Counted from the stretch's first letter, positions 24,809 through 34,078 are shown. The stretch: 64,000 bases of DNA from Priestia megaterium (GCF_023824195.1 NZ_CP085442.1:3820001-3884000); one strand, 5' to 3'. The notes: a model not told the origin generated them from the sequence alone. Program-made: numbers and translations.

Positions 24809-25386
24809 TATACAACAGATCTTCTTTCTAAATTGAAGACATTAACCTGCTCAGCATCAAAGCGGCTTAGCAACGAATCTACTCCGTACTCAAGTGCAAA
24901 AGCACGTTCATTTTCTGAAATCGGAACGGCCTGCAGGAACGTTACTTTTTTATCAGATAGTTCAATCGTTGAAAAATTATCCCATAAGAACGGCGGAATC
25001 AGCAAAATGTGCTGCATATGAAAGCTGTCATCAAGGACTGCAATAACGTCTTTATAAATAGCTCCTGGGAAGATGGACACATGAGATTTCATCATATGGA
25101 AAATACAGTTTGCTAAAATAGCAGAATAAATACCGAATTCCTCATGACAAGCCCCAACGATTTCAATTCGAAGCGGGATCCCTCCAACTGTATAGCCTGT
25201 CGGACATTGATGTCCACCGAGCGTTGCATACGCGGTTACGTCTTGACGCGGATGATTTTCACACGCCACAACGTGAATACCATGCTTTTTTCGTTCATCT
25301 GAATAATCTTCAATTCGATCCTTTTGACCAAATACATCTATTGCTTTATGTATAATTAATTCTTCATCTTTTGTAAAATTACTCAT
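24808..25386 (-). CDS. SUFU-domain protein, YqcF antitoxin-like
   Basis: A 192-residue protein of the suppressor-of-fused fold (PF05076), the same length as B. subtilis YqcF, the immunity protein to the LXG toxin YqcG. Family signs are the central IVGACHEEFGIYSAILANCI and the late ILLIPPFLWDNFSTIEL, then FLQAVPISENERAFALEYG. The start at 25386 follows AAGGAGGTTTTTT; a longer frame upstream is Ser/Cys-rich and not convincing. No LXG toxin lies next to it, so it would be an orphan immunity protein. Confidence 0.78.
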   Translation of the reverse strand: MSNFTKDEELIIHKAIDVFGQKDRIEDYSDERKKHGIHVVACENHPRQDVTAYATLGGHQCPTGYTVGGIPLRIEIVGACHEEFGIYSAILANCIFHMMKSHVSIFPGAIYKDVIAVLDDSFHMQHILLIPPFLWDNFSTIELSDKKVTFLQAVPISENERAFALEYGVDSLLSRFDAEQVNVFNLERRSVV

Positions 25387-25560
25387 AAAAAACCTCCTTG
25401 CTTGCGACCTTAAAAAGCTCCCTACTGTACAGCATATACTACTGCACTCGCTTACGATATAGTTTTTAGAAAATGTGATAGAAATGTTATCGTTTCGTAA
25501 CATACTATGGAATTGTATCAAGAAGCAAACAAGAAACCTTAACCAATTTTTTCTTTTCTC

Positions 25561-25603
25561 ATAAAAAATAGAGCCTGCACCATGGCAGCCTCTATTTTTT
25601 ATG
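25561..25603. terminator. Terminator downstream of the M24 peptidase gene
   Basis: ATAAAAAATAGAG-CCTGC pairs with GGCAG-CTCTATTTTTTAT around CACCAT, almost perfect, with T runs both ways. Confidence 0.85.
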
Positions 25604-25609
25604 ACATTA

Positions 25610-26710
25610 TTATGAAATAATTTGTAATTCTTTTGGGTACTTCGTTAACGTTTCGTATCCATTTTTTGTAATGATTACATCATCTTCAATTCGCACGCCT
25701 CCGAGTTCTGGAATATAGATACCCGGTTCAATTGTATATACCATGCCTTCTTGAAGCACATCATCATTGTTGCGGCTCATTGAAGGAAACTCATGCACGC
25801 TGATACCAAGACCATGACCAAGACGATGCAAGAAATACTCTCCATACCCTGCTTCTGTAATAATATTGCGTGCTACCATGTCCAAGTCGCCAATGCGAGT
25901 GCCGGGCTTGGAAGCTTCAAGAGCTGCCTGCTCGGCGCGCTGTACCGTTTCATAGATTTCTTTTTGCTTATCATTAATCGACTTGTAAGCTACTGTACGC
26001 GTAATATCTGAACAGTATCCATCTAGTACTACACCTAAATCGAACAGAACCATATCCCCTGGCTTTAACGTGCGAAGACCCGGGTTCCCGTGCGCTTCTC
26101 CCGTTTTTTCACCAAATAAAACCATCGTTGAAAACGACATCTCACGAATTCCTTTGCGCTTTAGCTCGTATTCAATTTTAGCCAGAACATCCATTTCCGT
26201 AACGCCTTCTTTTAAAGCAGCTACGCCTACTTCTACACCAAAATCAGCTAATGCAGCTGCCTTTTGCAGAATCTCAACTTCACGCTCATCTTTAATTAAA
26301 CGCAGCTGATTTAGTTTCTCTTCTGCTCCGACTAGCTCAGCATTTGGATATAGGCTAAGCAGTTCTTCGGCTCTCGCATACAGCAGCTGCTCCTTCTCTA
26401 CAGCAACCTTTTTCACATCTATTACGTTTCGTTTATGTAAAGCTTCTTTAATAAGTTCCCAAGGATTTTGATGGTCTTCATATCCAATCACATCAAACTT
26501 CCAGCCGGCTTCTTTTGCTTGTCCCACTTCCATTGATGGACAAACAAGCATCGGCTCCGCTTCATTAAACACAAATAAGCCAAGCAAACGCTCATGCGGA
26601 TCCGTGTGAAATCCAGTTAAATAAAATACGTTTTCGGTTGACGAAATAAAGGCCGTTTCTACATTCTTTTCTTTTAGCCACGATACGACTTTTTGTAAAC
26701 GTGCTTCCAT
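25610..26710 (-). CDS. Xaa-Pro peptidase, M24 family (YkvY-like)
   Basis: A 366-residue aminopeptidase P/prolidase-type protein. An N-terminal creatinase-like domain (about 1-130; ENVFYLTGFHTDPHERLLGL) precedes the pita-bread domain with metal ligands in VLFDLGVVLDGYCSDITR (two Asp), RLGHGLGISVHE (His), and the Glu residues of YTIEPGIYIPE and GVRIEDDV. It releases N-terminal residues before proline in the cytosol. The start at 26710 follows GAAAGGGGTTTTTTTA. Single gene. Confidence 0.88.
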   Translation of the reverse strand: MEARLQKVVSWLKEKNVETAFISSTENVFYLTGFHTDPHERLLGLFVFNEAEPMLVCPSMEVGQAKEAGWKFDVIGYEDHQNPWELIKEALHKRNVIDVKKVAVEKEQLLYARAEELLSLYPNAELVGAEEKLNQLRLIKDEREVEILQKAAALADFGVEVGVAALKEGVTEMDVLAKIEYELKRKGIREMSFSTMVLFGEKTGEAHGNPGLRTLKPGDMVLFDLGVVLDGYCSDITRTVAYKSINDKQKEIYETVQRAEQAALEASKPGTRIGDLDMVARNIITEAGYGEYFLHRLGHGLGISVHEFPSMSRNNDDVLQEGMVYTIEPGIYIPELGGVRIEDDVIITKNGYETLTKYPKELQIIS

Positions 26711-26785
26711 TAAAAAAACCCCTTTCATTGTGCAATATTACTATTATAACATAGTTATTTAGCAATATTGTACAATGAATAGAGG

Positions 26786-27460
26786 TTAAGACAAAGCCGC
26801 GTGAAGAGTAGTAAGCTGCTCTTTAATCGCTTTTCGCTGAATACTTACTTTCATCAGCCAGCCATTTTCTCCGTATCTATAAACAAATTCGTACGTACCT
26901 TTAGGAAAATATTCTTTTACCAGCATGTCTCGGTTTTCAACAAATCCCGGATCGCCAATAAAATAGGTACCTTCTTCAAGCGGAAGCTCATGAACTTTTT
27001 TTTCTAGCTGCTTCTCTTCGTCTTCGTCATCATCTATAACAATGTGCAGACCGCCTTCATCACGCACAACATCAAATTCACCGTTTTGTTCAAGCTCAAG
27101 CACCGGCACCACTTGTCCATTTACCGTTAGCAGCTGCTTCGTTCCTTCAAGGACCTGGGACCAGTGATCATCATATAAAGTAGAAGAATAAAAAACATAG
27201 CCCTGAGATCTATATAATAAAAGCAGCTGTTCAAAATGATTTTTCACTTGTTCTTTATCAAACAGAATAACAAAATGCTTTCGATAGAAAAAACTTGTAA
27301 AAGGCAGAATAGACGATTGATTAAGCTCTTTAATTATTTCAGCACTATCTTTACCTGAAATAATAGCTCCGGTCAATTCCCCCGCGCCATAAGGTTTCCA
27401 ATGACTTAACGCCGCTTCTGGAATCAGCACAAGGTTCGAAGATGACACATATATACTCAT
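26786..27460 (-). CDS. Conserved hypothetical protein
   Basis: A protein of about 224 residues with no signal peptide or membrane helix. A central acidic run (VIDDDEDEEKQLEKK, about 140-155) separates an N-terminal half from a C-terminal half with EEGTYFIGDPGFVENRDMLV and a final basic helix. I do not recognise the family. The ATG at 27460 lies 8 bases after AAAGGAG; a GTG 9 bases upstream is less well placed. Not in an operon. Confidence 0.6.
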   Translation of the reverse strand: MSIYVSSSNLVLIPEAALSHWKPYGAGELTGAIISGKDSAEIIKELNQSSILPFTSFFYRKHFVILFDKEQVKNHFEQLLLLYRSQGYVFYSSTLYDDHWSQVLEGTKQLLTVNGQVVPVLELEQNGEFDVVRDEGGLHIVIDDDEDEEKQLEKKVHELPLEEGTYFIGDPGFVENRDMLVKEYFPKGTYEFVYRYGENGWLMKVSIQRKAIKEQLTTLHAALS

Positions 27461-27772
27461 TCGCTTCACTCCTTTTTCCTACATTTAGACCTATATTTGA
27501 TTCTCCGCACACAGAGACTTTCCTCTTATTCCATTCTTAAAAGACAGAACTTTTTCCCTAACTATGATAGATTATAACAAATATCCTTGAAAAAAATAAC
27601 CTTTATTTCCTCTTTCTTCTATTTGTACCCTTCTCTTATTTTAGCTGTCTTCGCAGATTTACTAGTGAACGTACTTGCTAATCTAATTCCTTAGTGTTAA
27701 TTTTATTATGTCGTTTTATAATTTTTTGCATAATTGGTTTCAAACAAAAAAGTATTAATATTTTTGAATGCG
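27461..27772. other. 312-bp divergent intergenic region before the LCP gene
   Basis: AT-rich region between two divergent genes. It must hold both promoters, but no confident -35/-10 pair, repeat or small ORF stands out. Confidence 0.4.
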
Positions 27773-28729
27773 ATGGTGAGACATTTGGAAGAACGTACAG
27801 AACGTAAACAACATAAAAGAAAAAAGCAAAGAAAAAAGAAACGCTTTAGTAAGCTACTTCTTTTCTTTCTCATTCTTGTAATCGCCGCTGGTGCGTATGT
27901 GTATTATCAATACCAACAAGGGTTAGCAGAAGCAGACGGAGCTTTTGGGAAAGATGGACAGTTTGATTTTAATGGTGCAAGTGCCAATTTAGATAGCATG
28001 AATGTGCTGCTTCTTGGAATTGACTCTCGAGGTGAAGAACATTCGCGTGCCGATACAATCATGATTGCTCATTATGACAAAGACAGCAATCAGCCTAAAA
28101 TTGTTTCTTTGATGCGTGATTCATATGTGGATATTCCCGGACATGGCAAAAACAAATTAAATTCAGCCTATGCATTTGGCGGGCCCGAATTAATGCGTAA
28201 GACAATTAAAGAAAATTTCGGCGTAGATGTAAACTATTATGCCGTTGTTGATTTTAAAGGTTTTTCTAAAGTTGCCGATACCATTGCCCCTGAGGGAATT
28301 ACGGTTACCGTGCCACACGAAATGTCATCAGGAATTGGAATGACGCTAAAACCTGGAAAACAAACTCTTCACGGAGATAAATTACTAGGATATGTGCGAT
28401 TCCGACACGATAGCCAAAGTGATTTCGGGCGCGTGAAGCGTCAACAAGAAGTTATTGGTAAATTAATGGATGAAGCTCTTCAAGTAAAGACGCTGGCGAA
28501 AGCTCCTAAGCTATGGGGCGTCATTGATCCATATGTGGATACAAACATTCCGCCAAAAACATTTATCGTGATAGGAAAAGATTTCTTAGTTGGAAATCAG
28601 CCAGATTTAAAATCTCTTCGTTTACCGGTCGAAGGTTCCTATTCAAATGAACGAGTATCCGGTATTGGTGCTGTTTTAAGCATCGACCTTGAAGAAAACA
28701 AACAAGCGTTACAGTCATTTTTAAATTAG
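27773..28729 (+). CDS. LytR-CpsA-Psr (LCP) family wall polymer ligase
   Basis: A protein of about 318 residues: a very basic cytoplasmic head (RKQHKRKKQRKKKRF), one membrane helix (about 32-52), and an extracellular LCP domain with MNVLLLGIDSRGEEHSRADT, SLMRDSYVDIPGHG, and the Arg/Asp-containing GYVRFRHDSQSDFGRVKRQQ. LCP proteins move teichoic acid or other polymers from lipid carrier to peptidoglycan. A close paralogue lies at 47149. The start is uncertain, since no good ribosome site precedes the ATG at 27773; a TTG at 27785 after GATGGTGAG is an alternative. Confidence 0.88.
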   Translation: MVRHLEERTERKQHKRKKQRKKKRFSKLLLFFLILVIAAGAYVYYQYQQGLAEADGAFGKDGQFDFNGASANLDSMNVLLLGIDSRGEEHSRADTIMIAHYDKDSNQPKIVSLMRDSYVDIPGHGKNKLNSAYAFGGPELMRKTIKENFGVDVNYYAVVDFKGFSKVADTIAPEGITVTVPHEMSSGIGMTLKPGKQTLHGDKLLGYVRFRHDSQSDFGRVKRQQEVIGKLMDEALQVKTLAKAPKLWGVIDPYVDTNIPPKTFIVIGKDFLVGNQPDLKSLRLPVEGSYSNERVSGIGAVLSIDLEENKQALQSFLN

Positions 28730-28730
28730 G

Positions 28731-28762
28731 AAAAGGTGTCCATTAGCGGACACCTTTTTTTA
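28731..28762 (+). terminator. Terminator after the first LCP gene
   Basis: AAAAGGTGTCC pairs with GGACACCTTTTTT around a short loop. Confidence 0.9.
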
Positions 28763-28943
28763 TACTATTCAAAAAAACTTCTGTTTTTCCTTCCTATCCT
28801 TCAAAAAAATTTGAGCTTCGACAAAAAATGAAGCCATTTTCCAGGAAACAGCTATTTCTTTCGAGTTCTATTTTTTCTATTACATGCGTATATGAAAGGA
28901 GAAGGACTTCTTTTTTATATTTTTTATTCAAGGAGATGAACGT

Positions 28944-29309
28944 ATGAAATTATATGGTTTTCAATCTGAAGAAGAGCGTTCCTTTCTTCATTCTACCTAT
29001 AAAGTAAACCCATTGCTTTCTCATACTGGAGATGTCAAAATTAGCTTTTTATCTTTTCAAGAAAATGATTATACACCCCGTCAAGAAGCTACGATTCCAC
29101 AGCTTCTATTAGTCGTTCACGGGGAAGGCTGGGTAGCTGGCGATAACGGACTGAAAATTTATATTAAACAAGGTGAATCCGCATTTTGGAGAGCCGGTGA
29201 ATCATTTGAAGTCGGGAGTCTAACTGCTATGACAGGATTACTAATTGAAGGATTAGATATCGCTCCTCAAAAGCTGCTTACTTCTTTTTCACGAACAAAT
29301 GTAAATTAA
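28944..29309 (+). CDS. Small cupin-like protein
   Basis: A 121-residue single-domain protein with beta-rich cupin traits (QLLLVVHGEGWVAGDNGLKI, then IKQGESAFWRAGESFEVGS). The usual metal-binding His set is reduced to one or none, so it may bind a ligand rather than catalyse. It starts after CAAGGAGATGAACGT and has its own terminator. Function unknown. Confidence 0.68.
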   Translation: MKLYGFQSEEERSFLHSTYKVNPLLSHTGDVKISFLSFQENDYTPRQEATIPQLLLVVHGEGWVAGDNGLKIYIKQGESAFWRAGESFEVGSLTAMTGLLIEGLDIAPQKLLTSFSRTNVN

Positions 29310-29336
29310 AAAGCCGCGTTAACGCGGCTTTTTTTT
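29308..29336. terminator. Terminator between cupin and flavodoxin-fold genes
   Basis: AAAAGCCGCGTT is followed by its reverse complement AACGCGGCTTTT and more T residues; convergent genes. Confidence 0.9.
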
Positions 29337-29856
29337 ATTGTCTTAATAATTGAGCGTAGCTTTCAGCACTATCTTGAATGTCTTTGTCGCTCAGCTCACC
29401 GCCTGCTCCTTGAAATAAAAATGGCGTTTGGAACTTCATGCCTGTTAAATTTGCCGTAGCTTGAAACGGAAGAAGCAGATGATTCATTGGATACCGGTTG
29501 TAGCCGCCTTCTTGATAAGCTTCTGCAGGGCCTCCTGTTGAAGTAGCTACGATAAACTCTTTTCCGTGAAGTTTAGTACCTTTGCTTCCATAAGCCCATC
29601 CGTATGTTAAGACAACATCTTGCCACTCTTTTAAGAGTGCTGGTGAGCTGTACCAGTAAAATGGAAATTGAAAAACAATACGATCGAATTGAACAGCTAA
29701 CTCCTGCTCTTTTTCTACATCAATTTTGAAATCGGGATAGTTTGCGTATAAATCATGAACGTACACATTCTCTTCTTTTTTTACTCGCCCTGCCCACGCT
29801 TTATTAATACGAGAAGATGCTAAGTTTGGATGCGCTAAAATAACCAGTGTTTTCAT
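29335..29856 (-). CDS. NAD(P)H oxidoreductase, flavodoxin-like fold (YwrO/KefF type)
   Basis: A 173-residue flavoprotein of the NQO/KefF group. TLVILAHPNLASSRINKAW is the FMN-phosphate loop, FQFPFYWYSSPALLKEWQDV the second flavin segment, and VATSTGGPAEAYQEGG the third. It probably reduces quinones or nitro compounds by two electrons, as B. subtilis YwrO or YrkL are thought to. Start after AGAAGGAGAGTATC. Single gene. Confidence 0.85.
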   Translation of the reverse strand: MKTLVILAHPNLASSRINKAWAGRVKKEENVYVHDLYANYPDFKIDVEKEQELAVQFDRIVFQFPFYWYSSPALLKEWQDVVLTYGWAYGSKGTKLHGKEFIVATSTGGPAEAYQEGGYNRYPMNHLLLPFQATANLTGMKFQTPFLFQGAGGELSDKDIQDSAESYAQLLRQ

Positions 29857-29996
29857 TTTGATACTCTCCTTCTGATGTCTGTGCTTACTTTATTCTTTTC
29901 TATTTTTCACGCTTGCCTCTCACGGCTTGTTCAGTCATTCTTTCCTTTCCCTTCAGGAAATCCGAGTTAGTTTACACTTATAAACTACCAGTATTA

Positions 29997-30743
29997 TCAT
30001 TCTGCTTCAATAAAATTGACTTTGCTTTTATCACCTTTAATTTTTTTATGTACCCAAAACGGTAGATAAAGGACAAGAAAGCTAAGAATCATGATTCCTT
30101 CAATCCATACTAAATACCAAGGATGAGGTCCAAGAACATCCAGCAAGGAAGCGTGCTCTGGCTTTTTCATCATGTATAAATAATTCGCACCGAGTAAACG
30201 ATTCATGACATAGACAACCCCCCCGTACAGATCAACAAATACTACGCTTACCCATAAAGAACGAAACGTCGGCTCATATCTGCAGGCAGCAATTAGCGTA
30301 CAGCAAGCAAGTACCACACCGCCATGCGATACATAGAACTGCACATAGCGAAACTGGGCATACGCATAGCCCCCGAGGTCTGGGGTAATCATCGCTTGAA
30401 CAGAGCTGCTGATTCCTGCGAAGTACACAAAATAAAAAAGAAACCTGCTTTTGGTTATCAGCATAACAGCAGCCAGCAGCACGACTATATCACTGAGCTG
30501 AAGAGGCAAGGAAATTTCAGCGGACCACTGATGGCATCCGATTTCCCAAGCCTGGTAGGCTGTTTCTGAAGCAATTAGAACGAGTGAAAGCAAAACGAAC
30601 ACAAACCTCTTTTTTCGCAGCTGCTTTCGACACAAAAAAATAAATGCTCCTATGATCACGATAATGGCTAAAGTTACAAGATGTTCAACTGAAAAAAGCT
30701 GAAAGGAATGTTGTACAGGATGACACGTAAAAAATGAATTCAT
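29997..30743 (-). CDS. YwaF/TIGR02206-family membrane protein
   Basis: A 248-residue protein with six or seven helices. Family marks are FSVEHLVTLAIIV at the N-terminus, LPLQLSDIVVLLA in the middle, FYVSHGGVVLACC with a His in the membrane, and NRLLGANYLYMMKKP followed by LDVLGPHPWYLVWIEG. It belongs to the TIGR02206 group, of which B. subtilis YwaF is a member, with no known activity. Start after GGAAGGGAGGCGCCGTT. Monocistronic. Confidence 0.82.
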   Translation of the reverse strand: MNSFFTCHPVQHSFQLFSVEHLVTLAIIVIIGAFIFLCRKQLRKKRFVFVLLSLVLIASETAYQAWEIGCHQWSAEISLPLQLSDIVVLLAAVMLITKSRFLFYFVYFAGISSSVQAMITPDLGGYAYAQFRYVQFYVSHGGVVLACCTLIAACRYEPTFRSLWVSVVFVDLYGGVVYVMNRLLGANYLYMMKKPEHASLLDVLGPHPWYLVWIEGIMILSFLVLYLPFWVHKKIKGDKSKVNFIEAE

Positions 30744-30832
30744 AACGGCGCCTCCCTTCCATCAGAAAACAAATTCGGTACTTTTAGCTTGTTCATAAGA
30801 CCTCATTTTCATTAACGCTTCTCTCACATTAA

Positions 30833-31047
30833 AAAGAGATTGAGACATAACAAAATCACGCCAATCTAAAGACGAACAAATGGTGTAAATGATCGAGTAT
30901 GGATCACTTCTTGCACCGCAGTTGATTTCCATGCAAGGCTTCGCCTTGCCCTCCACCCAACTGCTAGAAACAACTAAAATGAAAAGATCCGAACGATTCA
31001 TCATTCGGATCTTCTTTGAACTAACATACTGTTGTCCTAGCCTTTTT
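30833..31047. repeat. Dispersed intergenic element, copy C (central module deleted)
   Basis: Left end AAAGAGATTGAGACATAAC, AATCTAAAGACGAACAAATG, then GCAAGGCTTCGCCTTGCCC where the long copies carry about 100 more bases. The deletion junction lies on TTCGC, which flanks the module in the long copies. The right stem is ATCCGAACGA / TCATTCGGAT, with minus-strand T run; the right end TGTCCTAGCCTTTTTT lies 9 bases from the opuFB stop codon, so it should end that operon. Confidence 0.87.
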
Positions 31048-31056
31048 TCTTCGTTT

Positions 31057-32580
31057 TTACTCTTTAATTAAGCCTTTTTCCACTAAGAATTGATGAGCAA
31101 CTTCTTCAGCCGTTTTCCCTTTCGCATTTACTTGATAGTTCATTTCACGCATTTCGTCATCACTGATTTTACCGCCCAGTTGATTTAAGATTTTTTTCAG
31201 TTCAGGGTGCTCTTTTAGCGTATCTTCACGAAGCACAGGCGCTCCTTGATACGGAGGGAAGAACTGCTGATCGTCTTTTAAGACTTTCAAACCAAACTGT
31301 TTGATTTCAGGATCCGTTGCGTAAGCATCAAGCATGTTAATATCGCCTTTTTCTACAGCGCGATAGCGAAGCTTCGGCTCCATCGTTTTAATATTCGGGA
31401 AGGTAAGGCCATATTCTTTTTGAATGCCTACGTAGCCGTCTTCACGATCTTTAAACTCAAGCGTAAATCCTGCTTTTACTTTATCTGTTGCATTTGCCAA
31501 ATCTGAAATAGTCGTTAGATTATTTTCTTTGGCAAACTCTTTTGTCACGGTCAATGTGTACGTATTATTAAACTTCATTGGATCTAAATAGACAAGGCCG
31601 AATTTCTTTTGAAATCCTTCTTTTGCCTGCTTGTACACCTGTGTTTCATCTTTGCTGTCCGGCTGTTCCTTTAGATGCGTCACAATGGCTGTACCCGTAT
31701 ATTCAGGGTACAAATCAATTTCCTTGTTACGCAGAGCCTCAAATACAAATACCGTTTTCCCAAGCGACGAACGCATATTTACTTTCATATCGGTTTGATC
31801 TTCAATTAATTCTTTGTACATATTAATTAAAATATCTTGTTCTGCACCAATTTTCCCTCCGATAACAAGGTCTGGTTTTGTTGCGCTCATCGCTGCAAAC
31901 GGAGAAACAAGAATGAGTATTAATACGATGATCATACTGAACGAGCGTTTTTTGGACCCTTTTTTAGCTGAGTGTTCAATCGTTCGCAGAATTCCATCAA
32001 AAATAAGCGCTAATAATGCTGCTGGAATGGCTCCTAATAAAATCAAACTATTATCGCTTCGGTCAATACCAAGCAAAATTAAGCTTCCCAGTCCGCCCGC
32101 TCCGATAAGAGCCACGATTGTCGCTGTACCAATGATGAGTACCATCGCTGTGCGAATTCCGGCCATAATGACAGGAAGTGCTAGAGGAAGTTCTACTTTG
32201 ATTAATCGTCTCCACGAGTTCATCCCCATGGCTTTGGATGCTTCAATTAAAGATGGGTCCACTTCTTTAATTCCGGTATATGTATTTCGTACAATAGGAA
32301 GAAGCGAATATAAAAACAGTGCAATAACCGCGGGAAAGGTTCCAATTCCGACAAGAGGAATCAGTAATCCTAATAAAGCGAGTGAAGGAATGGTTTGCAG
32401 TACGGCTGTTACGCCAATGATCGGTTCAGCAATGCGGTCATGCCTCGTTAAGTACAGTCCGAGCGGCACTGAAATTAATACCGCGATAACAAGAGCCAGT
32501 ACTGAAATTTGAATGTGTTCAAGAAGAGCTTGAAACAGTGCATCTCCTCGTTGATCTAATAATGTGCTTAGTGCATTCAT
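31057..32580 (-). CDS. opuFB: Osmoprotectant ABC transporter, fused permease and binding protein (OpuFB)
   Basis: A 507-residue fusion. Residues 1 to about 210 are a BPD-type permease with six helices and the EAA motif (EASKAMGMNSWRRLIKVELPLALP). After a linker helix (about 218-235) comes an OpuAC-type substrate-binding domain (about 240-507; KPDLVIGGKIGAEQDILINM, LDPMKFNNTYTLTVTKEFA, KILNQLGGKISDDEM). It faces outside and takes up glycine betaine or similar compatible solutes. This matches the two-component OpuF system described in Bacillus. It shares 1 base with the opuFA stop. Confidence 0.9.
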   Translation of the reverse strand: MNALSTLLDQRGDALFQALLEHIQISVLALVIAVLISVPLGLYLTRHDRIAEPIIGVTAVLQTIPSLALLGLLIPLVGIGTFPAVIALFLYSLLPIVRNTYTGIKEVDPSLIEASKAMGMNSWRRLIKVELPLALPVIMAGIRTAMVLIIGTATIVALIGAGGLGSLILLGIDRSDNSLILLGAIPAALLALIFDGILRTIEHSAKKGSKKRSFSMIIVLILILVSPFAAMSATKPDLVIGGKIGAEQDILINMYKELIEDQTDMKVNMRSSLGKTVFVFEALRNKEIDLYPEYTGTAIVTHLKEQPDSKDETQVYKQAKEGFQKKFGLVYLDPMKFNNTYTLTVTKEFAKENNLTTISDLANATDKVKAGFTLEFKDREDGYVGIQKEYGLTFPNIKTMEPKLRYRAVEKGDINMLDAYATDPEIKQFGLKVLKDDQQFFPPYQGAPVLREDTLKEHPELKKILNQLGGKISDDEMREMNYQVNAKGKTAEEVAHQFLVEKGLIKE

Positions 32581-33542
32581 TACAGCGTTCCTCCTTCTTT
32601 CGTTTTATCAGAAAGAAACGCTAATAGAGTTTTGCGCGTTACAACGCCAATGCGTTTGCTCCCTTTTTTCACGGCTATCGCTTCGTGGTCGTAAAGGGCG
32701 TCCATTGCCTGCTGAACAGTGGCGGTTGAAGCTAGCTCTTCAGTAGGTTCTATGTCTGGCTGTTCACTTTCTTTGACAAACATATCCAATGTCTCAAATA
32801 AAGCATTGCCTTGATTTCCAATAAATGTTTTTACAAATTCATTTTTAGGCTTTTGAATGAATTCCTCCGGGGTTCCAACTTGAACAATTTCCCCATCTTT
32901 CATCAGGCAGATACGATCTCCAAGCGTCATCGCTTCGCTCATATCATGCGTAACAAACACAAATGTTTTTTTGATTTTTTCTTTTAAGCTAATAACATCT
33001 TGCTGAAGCTGTTCGCGGCTTAACGGATCGAGGGCACTAAAGGGTTCGTCCATTAAAATAACGGGGGGATCGGCTGCGAGGGCACGTGCTACACCTACAC
33101 GTTGCTGCTGGCCACCTGAGAGCTCAGACGGCTTTCGGTTTCGATACTGCTTTGGGTCTAGTCCTACCAAGGTAAGCAGTTCATCAATGCGCGTTTTGAT
33201 TTTATTTTTCTTCCAATGCTTCATCTCGGGTACAATGGCTATATTTTCAGCAATGGTCATATGAGGAAAAAGAGCAATCTGCTGCAGGACATAACCAATG
33301 TTCCAGCGTAACTTATGTATGTTGTGGTCCGATACGAGCTTATCTTTTATGTATAGTTCTCCTTCGGTAATATCATGAAGACGGTTAATCATTTTTAAGG
33401 TGGTTGTTTTCCCACACCCACTCGGACCAATTAAAACGAAAAACTCCCCTTCTTTAATTTCTAGATTAATATTTTTCACAGCGGTCGTACCGTCTGGATA
33501 TTGCTTTGACACATTCTTAAACGTAATCAAATTATCGTTCAC
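32580..33542 (-). CDS. opuFA: Osmoprotectant ABC transporter ATP-binding protein (OpuFA)
   Basis: A protein of about 320 residues: Walker [10 protein letters not shown] (about 38-46), Q-loop, signature [10 protein letters not shown], Walker B VILMDEP, switch His in [11 protein letters not shown], and a C-terminal CBS-like part (about 255-315; [20 protein letters not shown]) which in OpuA-type ATPases senses ionic strength or c-di-AMP. It powers OpuFB. The GTG at 33542 is tight to its AGGGAG site, so the exact start is open. A sigma-B-type promoter lies just upstream. Confidence 0.9.
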   Translation of the reverse strand: MNDNLITFKNVSKQYPDGTTAVKNINLEIKEGEFFVLIGPSGCGKTTTLKMINRLHDITEGELYIKDKLVSDHNIHKLRWNIGYVLQQIALFPHMTIAENIAIVPEMKHWKKNKIKTRIDELLTLVGLDPKQYRNRKPSELSGGQQQRVGVARALAADPPVILMDEPFSALDPLSREQLQQDVISLKEKIKKTFVFVTHDMSEAMTLGDRICLMKDGEIVQVGTPEEFIQKPKNEFVKTFIGNQGNALFETLDMFVKESEQPDIEPTEELASTATVQQAMDALYDHEAIAVKKGSKRIGVVTRKTLLAFLSDKTKEGGTL

Positions 33543-33574
33543 ACTCCCTGTTGAAATTTAACCCCCAGTTTCGT

Positions 33575-33600
33575 GTACCCAATACTTAGAGGCAATAAAC
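33575..33600 (-). promoter_or_regulatory. Sigma-B-type promoter of opuFAB
   Basis: On the minus strand GTTTAT (33595-33600), a 14-base spacer, GGGTAC (33575-33580). This fits the general stress consensus GTTTAA-N12-15-GGGTAT and agrees with an osmotic stress role. Confidence 0.72.
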
Positions 33601-33756
33601 ATTCTTTTAAGAATATTTCTAAATATGGTTCATAAGACATAGTGGAAAAGATACACATGTTTTCTCACAGCCTCCTAATAAGGCTATCAAACTGTTAAAG
33701 TTTTCACAAGGCGGGGAAGAATAATTCGGAGAATAATTTTAAAGCCAACACAAATA

Positions 33757-33793
33757 AAAAAACCTTCTTTCAACAAGAAAGAAGGTTTTTTAG
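33757..33793 (-). terminator. Terminator after tRNA-Thr
   Basis: On the minus strand AAAACCTTCTTTC pairs with GAAAGAAGGTTTTTTT directly after the tRNA. Confidence 0.9.
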
Positions 33794-33795
33794 TA

Positions 33796-33868
33796 TGCTA
33801 GCGACAGGGATCGAACCTGCGACCTCTTGCTTACCATGCAAGTGCTCTACCTACTGAGCTACACCAGC
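33796..33868 (-). tRNA. tRNA-Thr (anticodon GGU)
   Basis: A 73-base cloverleaf on the minus strand: acceptor GCTGGTG / CGCTAGC with discriminator A, D arm GCTC-AGTAGGTA-GAGC, anticodon stem CTTGC / GCAAG around ATGGTAA (anticodon GGT), and T arm with TTCGATC. The CCA end is not encoded. It reads ACC and ACU codons. It is a single tRNA with its own terminator. Confidence 0.93.
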
Positions 33869-34078
33869 GTCTTGGAAAATTATATCACGTTTAAATTTAT
33901 TTAGGAAGCGCTTTTTTAAATTTTTTTATTGGTATATTCTCTAATTTGCGTCTTTTGAAATTCGCACTTTCTACAAAGTTCCATATTTTATGTTAGAACT
34001 CCTTACATAAATTGTGTGAATTTTCTTTTTTTATATTACCCTTAGTAAAAGAGCTTACAAAAGAAGGGAAGAAAATAG

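Noticed and set aside
31814..32512. Long plus-strand open frame (232 codons) inside opuFB
   Set aside because: Antisense shadow of a well-recognised permease; low-complexity Ile/Ser/Pro composition and no ribosome site.
33897..33912. GGAAGCGCTTTT near tRNA-Thr, cre-like
   Set aside because: Several mismatches to the cre consensus and not placed before a carbon catabolic gene.
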